The notes: a model not told the origin generated them from the sequence alone. Numbered from the stretch's first letter, positions 46,687-55,628 are shown. The stretch: 64,000 bases of DNA from JBPOHE01 sp052035915 (GCA_052035915.1 JBPOHE010000001.1:52887-116886), one strand, 5' to 3'. Numbers and translations: made by a program.

Positions 46687-47388
46687 CTACTTCCTCCCGT
46701 AATCGAACCAGGTGTTCCAGCCGAGTGGTCGCTCGGCAAACCAGGAATCGTCGAATTCAGGCCTGGCAAAGAGTGCCCAGCGCTGGCTGGGATGACGCCA
46801 GTCGAGGGGACGAAAGCGAAATCCCTGTTGGCGGGCGCAGGCCGCCATGGTCGCCTCCGGAAATCTGACTCCGCCGGGGTAGATCCAACCGGTCTCGCTA
46901 GGCTCGCTGTCGCCGAGAAAGTAGGTGGCGATCAAGGCGCCGCTGGGTTTGAGCAGGCGAATGATGCTGTGTAACCAGTGTTCCAGCAGATCCCGACCGG
47001 TATGACTGAAGATGGACTGGGCCAGGGCAAAATCGAAATGGTCGTCGAGATCGAGTCCCTCTGCCGATGCGGCGAAGTGGAAACGCGGACCCTTGATCTC
47101 GATCAGGGATGCGCCCAGTTCCCGGGCGATGCCTTCCTCGACCAGCCAGCGGTTGGGCTCGATGCCGACATAGCGCTCGCGGTTCAGATAGGGGATCAGC
47201 AGGCGACCATTCCGCAAAGAACCACAGCCGATATCGAGCAGGCTGTGGTGCTGTCGCAGCCCCAGGGCGGTAAGCAAGCCGAAGCTCATGGCCGAGATGA
47301 GGTCATAGTTTTGTGGCGGACCGACATAGGCCCGGTAATGCTGGTCGCCGGCCGGGCGCCCCAGGCCCAGGTCTTCGGGAAGACTCAT
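46687..47388 (-). CDS. SAM-dependent methyltransferase, class I
   Basis: The 233-residue protein has motif I L-L-D-I-G-C-G-S-L-R-N-G-R near residue 49 and the acidic end of motif II in Y-V-G-I-E-P-N. Later strands are D-F-A-L-A-Q-S-I-F-S-H and G-A-L-I-A-T-Y-F-L-G-D. AGGAG lies 8 bases before the ATG. The substrate cannot be told. The gene lies 110 bases downstream of the WD40-caspase gene on the same strand, so it may be the last gene of the caspase operon, or independent. Confidence 0.75.
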   Translation of the reverse strand: MSLPEDLGLGRPAGDQHYRAYVGPPQNYDLISAMSFGLLTALGLRQHHSLLDIGCGSLRNGRLLIPYLNRERYVGIEPNRWLVEEGIARELGASLIEIKGPRFHFAASAEGLDLDDHFDFALAQSIFSHTGRDLLEHWLHSIIRLLKPSGALIATYFLGDSEPSETGWIYPGGVRFPEATMAACARQQGFRFRPLDWRHPSQRWALFARPEFDDSWFAERPLGWNTWFDYGRK

Positions 47389-47498
47389 GGCTTGACTCCT
47401 GTGCGAAATCGCACACTCTGTGAATCGTTCTGTTGTGTCATCAGGTCGCGGGTTGACGCCCCAGGCTGCCCGAACTGTGCCGGTCCAACGCCAGACGC

Positions 47499-50400
47499 CT
47501 ATTTCGACTCGGCGGCTCTCCCAATGCCTGTCCCGGCCAGCGCCTGAGTCGGCTCGGGGACCGGCACCCGCCCCAGCTCGAAATCGCGAAAGTAGATGTT
47601 ATCGCCCTTCATCACCTCAACCGATTGGCTGTGGCTCGATCTCCGGCCTTCCCGGGTGGCGGCATAGGCGACCCACTTGCCGAGTTCTTCGGCGGAGAGA
47701 TTGTCCCCGGGTCGAAAGTCCCCTTGGCCCTGGAGTCCGAGCAGGAGGTAATGGGCCATGAGACCGTGTCGGCTGTCCCGGAAGGCGTCGATGGCCTCCT
47801 GATAGCCAGCGGCGCCGGCCAGGGTGAGCATCCCGGTGGCGTTGTTGATCTGACCGGCGATCTGCCGGGAACTGGAGGCATTACCCACCGCTCCGGCGAA
47901 ACAGGTATCGAGCATGAGCATGATGTTGGCGCCGGCGGCCTGAATCTGTCCCAAGCCACCGGCCAACTGGCCCTGGCCGATAGCGCGCTCCTGGATCCAG
48001 TTGGAACTGGTGATGGCGTCGTAGGGAAGGAAATAATACTGTTCGGTTCGCTCGTCGGTGAGGCCGTGACCGGCCACATAGAGCACCAAGGTGTCACCGG
48101 AGTGGACCTGTTTCGCCAGATCCAGCAGCATGCCGGTGAGATCGGCCTGGGTGGCCTGCTGGTTGTAGCGCTCGATGAGCTTCACCTCCTGGTAGCTGGT
48201 GACTCCCACGCGCTGCAGGGCCTTGGTCACCGCCTCGGCATCGGCCACGGCATAAGTCAAGGGGCTCTGGACATAGGCGTTCACCCCCACCGCCACCAGA
48301 AAGAGTCTGGGTTTCTGCTCAATACCCCGTGTGCTCTCCTCCGGGGCGATCAGGGTCAGGCCCGGGGAACGGGCGAAGGCGCGCATCTGGTTGTAGGCCC
48401 TGATCTCGAAATCGTTGCGCCCCGGGCGTAGCTCCACCAAGTGTTCCAGGCGTTGGTTCTTGGCACCCTCGCCCTGGTTGCCCGGCACCCCGGGCGCTCC
48501 GCCGGACGTCCCCGCCAGGGCCACCGGGCTTTGGGCCGGCGGCGGAAATCTGTTGATCAGGCGACCATTGTGAAAGAAGTCGATGATGCCGAGGCCGCTG
48601 CCCATGTCGGCGACCTCGAATTGCAGCCGCACCCATTTGTGCTCGCTACGCAGGCTGGCCCCCCCCGGCTCCTGGGTCGGCTGGGCACTCGTCGTCGGCG
48701 TCGCCGCGAGGCGGGCGAACCCCCGGGTCGCCGCGGCAATGGGATGACATTCCTCCTGGGAAGGGACGACCGCGGGCAAGGGCGGCGGGGCCTCCTTCAC
48801 CCGGGCGAAGCCTCGGGTACCTGCCGCATCAGCCACCGGGCGTTGCGGGCAATAGGCGATCCAACGCGCCCTGGGCAAGGGTTGGCGGCGCAACTCGGCG
48901 ATAAAGGCCTCCGCCTTGGCCTTGATCTCGGTGGACCCGGCAAAAGGCCGGCCGCCAAGGCGGGCGCTGACCAATTCGGGTTGATGGAGTTGGTTGTAGA
49001 GCTGGGAGAAATCGGTGAACAGGGGATTGCCGGCGGCGGTGGTATTGAAATGGAGGCCGACCAGCCGTTGTCCGCCGTCGCTGGAATGGGCAAAGAAGCC
49101 CTCCGGGGTCCAGGCCACCCAGGTGGAGGTGCCGGGAACGACAAAGAGGCTGCCCAGCAGGCTGAGTTCCTGTCCCGGCACGAGGGAATACCAGCGGAGC
49201 GTCCCATCCCCGAGGGCGGCGACGGCGATGCGGCCATCGCCACTGATCGCCACCCCCCAGACTGGCGCCTCGGTGGACTGGCGACGCAGGGGCTCGGCGC
49301 TGCCGCGATAAAGATAAAGGCGGTGTTCGCCGCCGATCACCAGGGTGCGACCGTCGGCACTCAGGGCGCCGCTGTGGGCCTGATCCCCTGGGGTGAGGAC
49401 GAGTTGGACCGTGCCGAGCGCGGGATCGGCCCGATCCTGCCAGTTCTGGAGAGCTTGATCCCCGACCCGTAACCGCGGCGGCGTGGTCAGCTCGTCCTTG
49501 GGCGGCTCGGTGTCGAGGTGCATCCGCTTCGCGTCGAAGCGTAGCGGCTGGGTGCCGCCGAACGCGATGCCGAAATCCACCATGGAGGCATCGGCGGAGA
49601 CGCCGAAGCGACCGGCGTAGAGGCTGCGGAAATCGGCGGTGCGTCCTTGGCGTGTCAAGGTCGGTCGGCCCTTGGCGTCCACCAGCCCCCAGCTCGGATC
49701 GCTGCTGACGAAGCCCAGCCGCCCACCGGGGATCTGGGTCAGGGCATTGAGATTGCTGCCGGCTACGGGGATATCCAGGCTCGGTCCCCGGCCCGCCCCA
49801 CTCCAGCGGCGGATGAAGCGGCGACCATCCGCCGCGTGGGCGGACCCCCCGGCCCAGAGCAGCAGCTCGGCCCCGTCCCGACTCCAGGCCACGGCGGCGA
49901 GATTGCCGTTACCGAGATCGCCGCCGGCGGCGCGGTAGAGAGGCTCCAGAGTGCGCCCGGAGAGGATATCCACGGCGCCGCCTTCGTAGTGCCCGACAGC
50001 CAACAACTCGGCATCCGGCGAGAAACTCAACGAATAGGGGGCCTTCCCGCCCGGAGCCGGGCGACTCAGGGAGAGTTCGAACTGGTCCGGAGTGGGTCGA
50101 CGATAAAGGCGGATCAACCCGTCGAAGGCGGCGGTCACCAAGCGGCCATCCGGGGCGAAACTGACCCAAGCGCCCCGTCCGCCGTATTTGGGGTCGGCGA
50201 ATACCAGCTTGAAACTCTTGCTGTCCCATACCCGCAGCCCCTCGTTCCCGCCCAGAACGGCGGCGACGAAGCGCCCATCGGGTGAATAGGCCAGATCATT
50301 GATCACATGGGGCTGACGGGCGACCCGTCCGATCATGCGCCCGGCTTCGAGATCGAAGACATAGAGGGAGGCCGCACCGTCCCAGGTGATCCCGGTATGG

Positions 50401-50750
50401 CCGGAGACCACCAGACGGGAACCGTCCGGCGCCATGGCGAGGGCATGGAGTTCGCCCTCGGCCCCTTCGTCGATGGGGACACGCAACACCCCCAGGGGTT
50501 CGCCATCCGGCAACTGCCAGAGACGGATACTCTTGTCGTCCGAGATGGTCGCCGCCAGACGGCCCTCGGCATTGACCGCCAACCGCCTGACTGCGGCTGT
50601 ATGCTCGCCGGTCTCGATGCGGAGAAAAGGCTGTTGTGGTGGTCCTTCGGCTCCGGTCGCCGGGACGGCGGACCACAACGGCCAGAGGAGCGCCCAGAGT
50701 CGGACCGCGCGGATCAACCCAGAAGCCACATCGCCCTCCCTCGATCCCAT
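47499..50750 (-). CDS. Exported WD40-repeat protein with C-terminal caspase domain
   Basis: The protein has 1083 residues. A signal peptide (about 14-33) precedes a large beta-propeller region (about 45-600) with several WD40-type blades, such as H-T-A-A-V-R-R-L-A-V-N-A-E-G-R-L-A-A-T-I-S-D-D-K-S-I. A linker (about 640-700), a beta-sandwich (about 705-800) and a caspase p20 fold follow. The catalytic dyad is H895 (Y-V-A-G-H-G) and C950 (L-D-T-C-F-A-G). The linker carries two T-R-G-F-A-R motifs exactly 30 residues apart (645 and 675). Its start lies inside the lipoprotein gene by 37 bases. GTG 50729, behind GGGAGGG, is a likely alternative start and would still leave the signal peptide. Confidence 0.85.
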   Translation of the reverse strand: MGSREGDVASGLIRAVRLWALLWPLWSAVPATGAEGPPQQPFLRIETGEHTAAVRRLAVNAEGRLAATISDDKSIRLWQLPDGEPLGVLRVPIDEGAEGELHALAMAPDGSRLVVSGHTGITWDGAASLYVFDLEAGRMIGRVARQPHVINDLAYSPDGRFVAAVLGGNEGLRVWDSKSFKLVFADPKYGGRGAWVSFAPDGRLVTAAFDGLIRLYRRPTPDQFELSLSRPAPGGKAPYSLSFSPDAELLAVGHYEGGAVDILSGRTLEPLYRAAGGDLGNGNLAAVAWSRDGAELLLWAGGSAHAADGRRFIRRWSGAGRGPSLDIPVAGSNLNALTQIPGGRLGFVSSDPSWGLVDAKGRPTLTRQGRTADFRSLYAGRFGVSADASMVDFGIAFGGTQPLRFDAKRMHLDTEPPKDELTTPPRLRVGDQALQNWQDRADPALGTVQLVLTPGDQAHSGALSADGRTLVIGGEHRLYLYRGSAEPLRRQSTEAPVWGVAISGDGRIAVAALGDGTLRWYSLVPGQELSLLGSLFVVPGTSTWVAWTPEGFFAHSSDGGQRLVGLHFNTTAAGNPLFTDFSQLYNQLHQPELVSARLGGRPFAGSTEIKAKAEAFIAELRRQPLPRARWIAYCPQRPVADAAGTRGFARVKEAPPPLPAVVPSQEECHPIAAATRGFARLAATPTTSAQPTQEPGGASLRSEHKWVRLQFEVADMGSGLGIIDFFHNGRLINRFPPPAQSPVALAGTSGGAPGVPGNQGEGAKNQRLEHLVELRPGRNDFEIRAYNQMRAFARSPGLTLIAPEESTRGIEQKPRLFLVAVGVNAYVQSPLTYAVADAEAVTKALQRVGVTSYQEVKLIERYNQQATQADLTGMLLDLAKQVHSGDTLVLYVAGHGLTDERTEQYYFLPYDAITSSNWIQERAIGQGQLAGGLGQIQAAGANIMLMLDTCFAGAVGNASSSRQIAGQINNATGMLTLAGAAGYQEAIDAFRDSRHGLMAHYLLLGLQGQGDFRPGDNLSAEELGKWVAYAATREGRRSSHSQSVEVMKGDNIYFRDFELGRVPVPEPTQALAGTGIGRAAESK

Positions 50751-51760
50751 CGATATCTTGGGCGATCCACAACCAGGCTCAACAGGCGTTCCACCCCTTG
50801 GATAGCCCCGGTCCGCGGCGTATCCAGTTCCAGGCCGCTATCTGCCAGGCTTTCCAGGTTGGCGGTCGAGGTATTGAAGCTGACGGCATTATCCTGGAGC
50901 TGGCTGGTACTCTGGGCGATATTGGCCACCAGCTTGCGGTCCTCGTTGGTGGTGGCCGCCGGCGGGGCCTGGGAGTCCGCCATGGCCTTCTGCACCTCCG
51001 CCGGGGGGGGAGTCTTCTTTTTCGGCGGCGGCTTTTTCGGCTTTTTCTTGCTTGGGGGCTCCGCCTTCTGGGTGCTGACATCGACATAACCAACCTGGTC
51101 CGGCGCCACCTTCATGCCGGCGAACTGCAAGTCATTGGCCCGCTTGCCCAGGTCGGCACGAATGCTGTTCGCCAGTTCGACGTCTTTGGCCAGACGGCCC
51201 CGCAACTCCGTCATCTGTCGTTCCGCCTCGGTCCGTACCATCAATTTGCGTTTGTAGGCTTGGCGGATGGAATCGGCGTTGTGCCTACGACAGGCGAGCA
51301 GACGATCCATGTCCTGATTCAGCGCCGAGAGCTTGCGGTTTTCCTCGCTGACGTCGTTGAGGAGCTGGGAATAGAACATATTGGGGGTCTGCCCCTGCTG
51401 CCGCTGCAAGGCATTGTAGTAACCGCCGATACCGCCGACGACCGCTCCGGCGGCAGCGCCGACGGCGGCCCCCTTGCCGACGTCTTTCTTGGACGCCGAG
51501 GCGGTGAGGGCTCCAATCACCGCCCCGCTGACGGCGCCGATGATGGCTCCGGTGACGATATCCTCGGCGAAATGGGACTGATGCCCAGCCACGGCCTTGC
51601 GTTCCGCGTAACAGGGATCGCTGGTGTCTTCCAGAACCGTATTGATGGTCTGGTTGCCCGCGCAGCCGCTCAGCGTCGGGGCAATGCCGACCAGAAGCGA
51701 TAAGCAGGCAAAAAACGAGATATTGAATAATTGGTTAGGCCATTTATGACCGATGTTCAT
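50714..51760 (-). CDS. Glycine-zipper lipoprotein with coiled coil, between two caspase genes
   Basis: The protein is 348 residues long from ATG 51760, chosen because a lipoprotein signal follows at once; the frame is open to 51928. The lipobox L-S-G-C places the lipid cysteine at C33. A glycine-zipper membrane segment (about 65-115, G-A-I-I-G-A-V-S-G-A-V-I-G-A-L), a helical region rich in charged heptads (about 125-215), a lysine/proline-rich stretch (about 230-255) and a C-terminal helix follow. The P-K/K-P region recalls periplasmic spacers. It overlaps the WD40-caspase gene by 37 bases. It could anchor or be cut by the caspases on either side; that is inference. Confidence 0.75.
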   Translation of the reverse strand: MNIGHKWPNQLFNISFFACLSLLVGIAPTLSGCAGNQTINTVLEDTSDPCYAERKAVAGHQSHFAEDIVTGAIIGAVSGAVIGALTASASKKDVGKGAAVGAAAGAVVGGIGGYYNALQRQQGQTPNMFYSQLLNDVSEENRKLSALNQDMDRLLACRRHNADSIRQAYKRKLMVRTEAERQMTELRGRLAKDVELANSIRADLGKRANDLQFAGMKVAPDQVGYVDVSTQKAEPPSKKKPKKPPPKKKTPPPAEVQKAMADSQAPPAATTNEDRKLVANIAQSTSQLQDNAVSFNTSTANLESLADSGLELDTPRTGAIQGVERLLSLVVDRPRYRWDRGRAMWLLG

Positions 51761-51806
51761 AAGATGTACCTTATGATTTTTGCGAAGAAGATCACTCTTT
51801 ACTCTA

Positions 51807-53603
51807 TCATGGCCGAGTGTAGACCCCATGGACACCCAGTTGAATGGGTTGGGGCACGAACTCCGCCCGCAACACCGACTCCAGCTCGGTGAGGGACTGG
51901 GTCTTCTCCAGCCTGGCCAGGGCCGCATGCAGGTTGGTCAGGGGCCGCGAACTCGCCAGGGCGACGAAGTGATCGGCGCCGAAGGGCGGCTCGACCCGCA
52001 GACGCAGGCTATGGGGGCGATCCAGGGGCACCGTCAGGGGATCGGCGAAGCCTGGACCACTGAGGGGATAGAGGAAGTTGAGGCTGCCGTCGCTCGCCAG
52101 ATTGAAGAGGGTGAGATAGGGGGATTCCAGGCCGCCGACATTGATGGTTACCTCTTTGCCCTGGTTGTAGACCCCATCGTCCGGGGTCAGGCTCATGCGC
52201 AAGGGGCGCCGTTCCGCCGCCTGTTTGAGCCCCTCGATCAGCCGCCATTTGTCGATCACCCGTTGCGCCCGGGGGAGATCTTCGAGGCTGCCGCTGGGCG
52301 TGGGAGTCGAGGTGGACTGGGGCTCATCCGTGCGCACGCGGGCGAAGGCCCGGGTCGGCGAGGGGGTGTTGCGCTGGGCACGCTCGTTGAGATAGGCCAC
52401 CACATCCCCCAGGGCATTGAGCATCTCGCCACGAGCGAGATCCCAGGTCAGGGTGGCCGAGCCATCGCTGACCAGACGCACCCTTTGCAGTTTGGCCGCG
52501 ACTTCCTCCGGGGCTGGGGCCGTGCTGCGAATGTTGATCCCGAGCGGACTCGGGCTGGGAGCCGGTGAGGCTACCGGAGCCGTCTTCGCCTGCTCTTCCT
52601 CGCCCTCGCTCATACAGAAATTGAACAGGTTGTAGCGCTTACAGAGGTCCCAGGCCGAGCCCGCGGCGGAGACCAGCTTCAGGGTCGCCCCCGCCACGCC
52701 GAGTACCACCAGGGGTAGGCCGCGGGTAGTGGGCAGGGTTGGATGCTGCTGGCCCTCCATGCGGGTGCGGATGATTTCGCGGACATAATCGGTCAACTCG
52801 GCATCGGTGACTTGACCATCGTGATTGAGATCGGCCTCGCCCCTCAGGGCCTTGCCCATGGCCCAGCTCAGCGCCCCCCGGGGGTGGCCCTCGATCAGGG
52901 TTTCCGGGGCCAGTTCATGATCCTGTACGGCGCCGAAGGCCAAGACCCCATCGATACCCTGGATCTCCATGCGGGCCTCTTCCGGGCTGGGAGGAGGAAG
53001 CTGATCCTCGACCAGGGTCTGTTTGGGCAAGGCCCGTACCTTGAACGGACGCACCCTGGTATCCACCCCCCGGGTCATGGTCCCGGAATGACAGGCATCG
53101 GCGACAAAGATCACCCGCACCCCGGACCTGGCGGCCATATCCAGCATCCCGGCCAAGTCATCATCCCGCAGTCGTTCCTGATTGTAAGGCGCCTGGGCGG
53201 CGTAGCCGGCGAGCAGAAACACCTCGTCCAGGCCGTCGGCCTCCGAACCCTTGATCCGCTCGGGTTCCTGGGTGCCGTGACCGGCAAAGGCCAATACCAG
53301 TACATCCCCGACCCGGCTTTGGCGGACCAGGCGTTGCCAGGTTTCCATCACCCTGTCCCGTCCAGCCTCCTTGTTACGCAATACCACCACCTCCTTGGCC
53401 CCCGTGCTTTTCAGCGTGCTCCCCAGATCCTCGGCATCGTTCACCGCCCCTTCCAGGTGGGCCGCCGGACCCAGGCGGAAATAGTCGTCGATGCCGATGG
53501 TGAGCCCGCGGATATCGGCCCAGGCACTCACTGGACCGAAGCCGAGGCAGCACAAGGCAAAAAAGGCGAAACACCGGATGAGTCGATTGTTTTGCATAGA
53601 CAT
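51807..53603 (-). CDS. Exported caspase-family protein with EF-hand and DUF4384-like domain
   Basis: The protein is 598 residues long from ATG 53603, chosen because GGAGGGGAG lies just upstream; the frame is open to 53621. A signal peptide (about 8-27) leads to a caspase p20 fold: I-G-I-D-D-Y-F near 36, catalytic H109 (F-A-G-H-G-T) and C171 (A-D-A-C-H-S-G). At 258-269 there is an EF-hand loop, D-L-N-H-D-G-Q-V-T-D-A-E, with Asp/Asn at positions 1, 3 and 5 and Glu at 12. A linker with T-R-A-F-A-R (417) precedes a beta-rich C-terminal domain like DUF4384. This pattern resembles bacterial orthocaspases, which are calcium-dependent and cut after arginine. The lipoprotein gene follows after 46 bases. 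Confidence 0.85.
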   Translation of the reverse strand: MSMQNNRLIRCFAFFALCCLGFGPVSAWADIRGLTIGIDDYFRLGPAAHLEGAVNDAEDLGSTLKSTGAKEVVVLRNKEAGRDRVMETWQRLVRQSRVGDVLVLAFAGHGTQEPERIKGSEADGLDEVFLLAGYAAQAPYNQERLRDDDLAGMLDMAARSGVRVIFVADACHSGTMTRGVDTRVRPFKVRALPKQTLVEDQLPPPSPEEARMEIQGIDGVLAFGAVQDHELAPETLIEGHPRGALSWAMGKALRGEADLNHDGQVTDAELTDYVREIIRTRMEGQQHPTLPTTRGLPLVVLGVAGATLKLVSAAGSAWDLCKRYNLFNFCMSEGEEEQAKTAPVASPAPSPSPLGINIRSTAPAPEEVAAKLQRVRLVSDGSATLTWDLARGEMLNALGDVVAYLNERAQRNTPSPTRAFARVRTDEPQSTSTPTPSGSLEDLPRAQRVIDKWRLIEGLKQAAERRPLRMSLTPDDGVYNQGKEVTINVGGLESPYLTLFNLASDGSLNFLYPLSGPGFADPLTVPLDRPHSLRLRVEPPFGADHFVALASSRPLTNLHAALARLEKTQSLTELESVLRAEFVPQPIQLGVHGVYTRP

Positions 53604-54143
53604 GGCGAGGCTCCCCTCCATCGAAAAGGCTGGACGAAGACCGCCACCGGCTCCTGCCGGGGAGGCCGATCCTGGGCACAGTATAGGGAAATTGCCGCGA
53701 CCCGGTGAGCCTCGGGGATCGGTCGGGCGACGCTGTCAGAACTTGCGGGGAAGGGATCTGGTGCGCTGGTCCGTGAGACCTCCTCGGGCTTATTCCCTGG
53801 CCCGGGGTATCATCGAAGGGATGGCGCACGCCGGCGATGAGGGAAGCGAAGCCCGGCCTTTTGTCCACGAACCGGCTTACTTCGACCCGGATATCGAAAG
53901 ATGGCTCCCGGGCCTGGGCTCTTGTACCTGATTTTTTGTTCTTTATTGGAGAACAATAAGCCTTATTTTGCGATATTGTTCTCTATAGGAGAACGAAAAA
54001 TGGCCGTTTCCAACCGAGGCCCGGTTCCCCTTGGCGGCTGACGAGCGAAGCGAAGCCGGGTGGCCGCGCTCGGCGCCTCGACACCCAGCCGCTACCTCAA
54101 CTTCACCGCGGTCACCTGTAGGCAAGGGGGTAGGCGGACGGGT
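53604..54143. other. Intergenic region upstream of the caspase operon, with repeat copy 6
   Basis: This 540-base gap lies between the caspase operon start and the tag stop. It contains palindromic repeat copy 6 (53904-54026) and no supported gene. The caspase operon promoter should be in its left part but no clear boxes are visible. Confidence 0.5.
53904..54026. repeat. Palindromic repeat copy 6
   Basis: The left arm CTCCCGGGCCTGGGC is followed by the hairpin TTTGTTCTTTATTGGAGAAC at 53935-53954, then a second ATTGTTCTCTATAGGAGAACG at 53974-53994. TGGCCGTTTC and GAGGCCCGG end it near 54024. It lies between tag and the caspase operon. Confidence 0.7.
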
Positions 54144-54743
54144 TCAGCTCCTGATCGGCGATGAGCCTTTGGAGAGGGTCATGGCGTTGATTTCCCGGTA
54201 ACGGAAACAATCCAGCAGATGGTCGTTGACCAGTCCGACCGCCTGCATATAGGCATAGCAAATGGTGGGGCCGACGAATTTGAATCCCCGACGTTGCAAA
54301 TCCTTGCTCAGGCTGTCCGAGAGCGGGGTCCGTGCGGGGATCTCGGCGAGGGTCCGCCAAGCGTTGTGGATGGGGGTCCCGTCTACCCAGCTCCAGAGAT
54401 AGGCGGCAAAACCGCCCTGGGTGGCCGCCACCTCAAGCCAGGCGCGGGCGTTGTTCACCGCCGCCTGGATCTTGAGCCGGTTGCGCACCAAGCCTGGGTT
54501 CGCCAGCAGGGCCGCGATGTCCTGGTCGGAGAAGCCGGCCAGGACCTGGGGATCGAAATCGGCCATGGCGGCTCGATAGCCGGAGCGTTTTTTGAGGATG
54601 GTGGACCAACTCAACCCCGCCTGGGCGCCTTCCAGGATGAGAAACTCGAACAATCTTCGCTCGTCGTAGGTCGGTACGCCCCATTCCCGATCGTGATACT
54701 CGAGTTCCAGGTCGCTACCGCAGGCCCATTCACATCTGTGCAT
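54144..54743 (-). CDS. tag: DNA-3-methyladenine glycosylase I
   Basis: The 199-residue protein starts R-C-E-W-A (C4), with H17 in Y-H-D-R-E-W-G. H and C in N-D-H-L-L-D-C-F near the end complete the four zinc ligands typical of Tag. L-I-L-E-G-A-Q-A-G-L-S-W-S-T-I and F-K-F-V-G-P-T-I-C-Y-A-Y-M-Q-A-V-G are family signatures. The enzyme removes 3-methyladenine from alkylated DNA. It lies about 150 bases after the DsrC-like pair on the same strand. The ribosome site is weak. Confidence 0.95.
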   Translation of the reverse strand: MHRCEWACGSDLELEYHDREWGVPTYDERRLFEFLILEGAQAGLSWSTILKKRSGYRAAMADFDPQVLAGFSDQDIAALLANPGLVRNRLKIQAAVNNARAWLEVAATQGGFAAYLWSWVDGTPIHNAWRTLAEIPARTPLSDSLSKDLQRRGFKFVGPTICYAYMQAVGLVNDHLLDCFRYREINAMTLSKGSSPIRS

Positions 54744-54896
54744 CGCTTTTTCTCATCCGGGCCGCTTGAGGGCACGCCTCCCTCTCGTCCGGGGGCAAGT
54801 TGAACCGCAACAGATACTTGGCAGAACCGATGGCGGGGATCGGGAGAGGGAACCGCTCGAACCGGACGAGTCTCCGCCCGATTCGAACGCTTTGAG

Positions 54897-55250
54897 TCAA
54901 GCCATATAGGTCTTGGCTTCTTCCCCCGGGTTGGGCAATCCGGCCACCCGCCAGACCTCCCGGCAACTGCCGAACAGGCGCCTCACGGCGGCGGGATCCA
55001 AGTGCTGCTTGCGACACACATGGGACATCACCGGTAGCGCACCACAACGGTGATAATGCTCCCGCAGATACTCGATGATGGCCCAATGGGCATCGCTCAA
55101 AGGCCCGATCCCATCCAGATCGGCAATAATCTGGGCCAATTGCGGGGTCCACATCCTTGGCCTGGCAAGAAAACCGTCCTCATCGAAATTGGCGGCCCAG
55201 AATTCATAGCTCAGAGGTTCGACCTTGACCTTGACCTGTACTTGAAACAT
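54897..55250 (-). CDS. DsrC/TusE-family protein lacking the C-terminal cysteines
   Basis: The 117-residue protein shows the DsrC fold pattern: F-W-A-A-N-F-D-E-D-G-F-L, then L-S-D-A-H-W-A-I-I-E-Y-L-R-E-H-Y and R-R-L-F-G-S-C-R-E-V-W-R-V-A-G-L-P-N-P. True DsrC has two cysteines near the C-terminus (CysB before A-G-L-P and CysA as penultimate residue) and TusE keeps CysA. Here the tail ends G-E-E-A-K-T-Y-M-A with neither. C69, C79 and C96 lie elsewhere. It is therefore probably a DsrC-like regulator or a diverged carrier. GGAGAGG precedes the ATG. It follows another DsrC-like gene by 30 bases. Confidence 0.8.
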   Translation of the reverse strand: MFQVQVKVKVEPLSYEFWAANFDEDGFLARPRMWTPQLAQIIADLDGIGPLSDAHWAIIEYLREHYHRCGALPVMSHVCRKQHLDPAAVRRLFGSCREVWRVAGLPNPGEEAKTYMA

Positions 55251-55280
55251 TACCTCTCCTCTCCACCCTAGCTAGCGTTC

Positions 55281-55628
55281 TCAAAGCGCCACGCCAAACG
55301 AGGCGTCACGCGAATTCTCGGGAACCCTCAGTCCCGCGAGCCAGCACCCCTGGGTCACCACACCGCCCGGAAACAGACGGGAGAGATACCGCCGTCCGCC
55401 CTGGGCATCGAAGCGACCCGCCAGGGCGCCCACCAACTCCCGGGCGTTCAGCGGTTCCCCTTCATAGTGATAATAATCGTGAAGAAAGCGGATCACCTGC
55501 CAATGCTCGTCCGTGAGATCCACTCCCGCTTCCTCGGCGCGCTGCTCGACCTGGTAGACATCCAAGCCGCCGGCCGCCGCGCCCGGTTCCATCGCCGGTA
55601 CAATGTAGCCCATGATACCTATACTCAT
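55281..55628 (-). CDS. DsrC/TusE-family protein with a single cysteine
   Basis: This is a 115-residue DsrC-family protein: L-T-D-E-H-W-Q-V-I-R-F-L-H-D-Y-Y near residue 38 and Y-L-S-R-L-F-P-G-G-V-V-T-Q-G-C-W-L-A-G-L near 81. C95 sits at the CysB position. The C-terminal CysA is missing; the protein ends F-G-V-A-L. DsrC carries sulfur in dissimilatory sulfur oxidation and TusE in tRNA thiolation; without CysA neither reaction as known is possible. A GGGAGGAG site precedes the ATG. It is the first gene of the tandem DsrC-like pair. Confidence 0.8.
   Translation of the reverse strand: MSIGIMGYIVPAMEPGAAAGGLDVYQVEQRAEEAGVDLTDEHWQVIRFLHDYYHYEGEPLNARELVGALAGRFDAQGGRRYLSRLFPGGVVTQGCWLAGLRVPENSRDASFGVAL

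Noticed and set aside
47499..51760. Separate anti-phage defence system built on the WD40-caspase
   Set aside because: All three products carry export signals, which argues against a cytoplasmic defence effector like known caspase-based defence genes. An envelope role fits better.
53491..53931. 146-residue plus-strand frame upstream of the caspase operon
   Set aside because: It begins antisense to the caspase signal peptide, has no ribosome site and runs into repeat copy 6.
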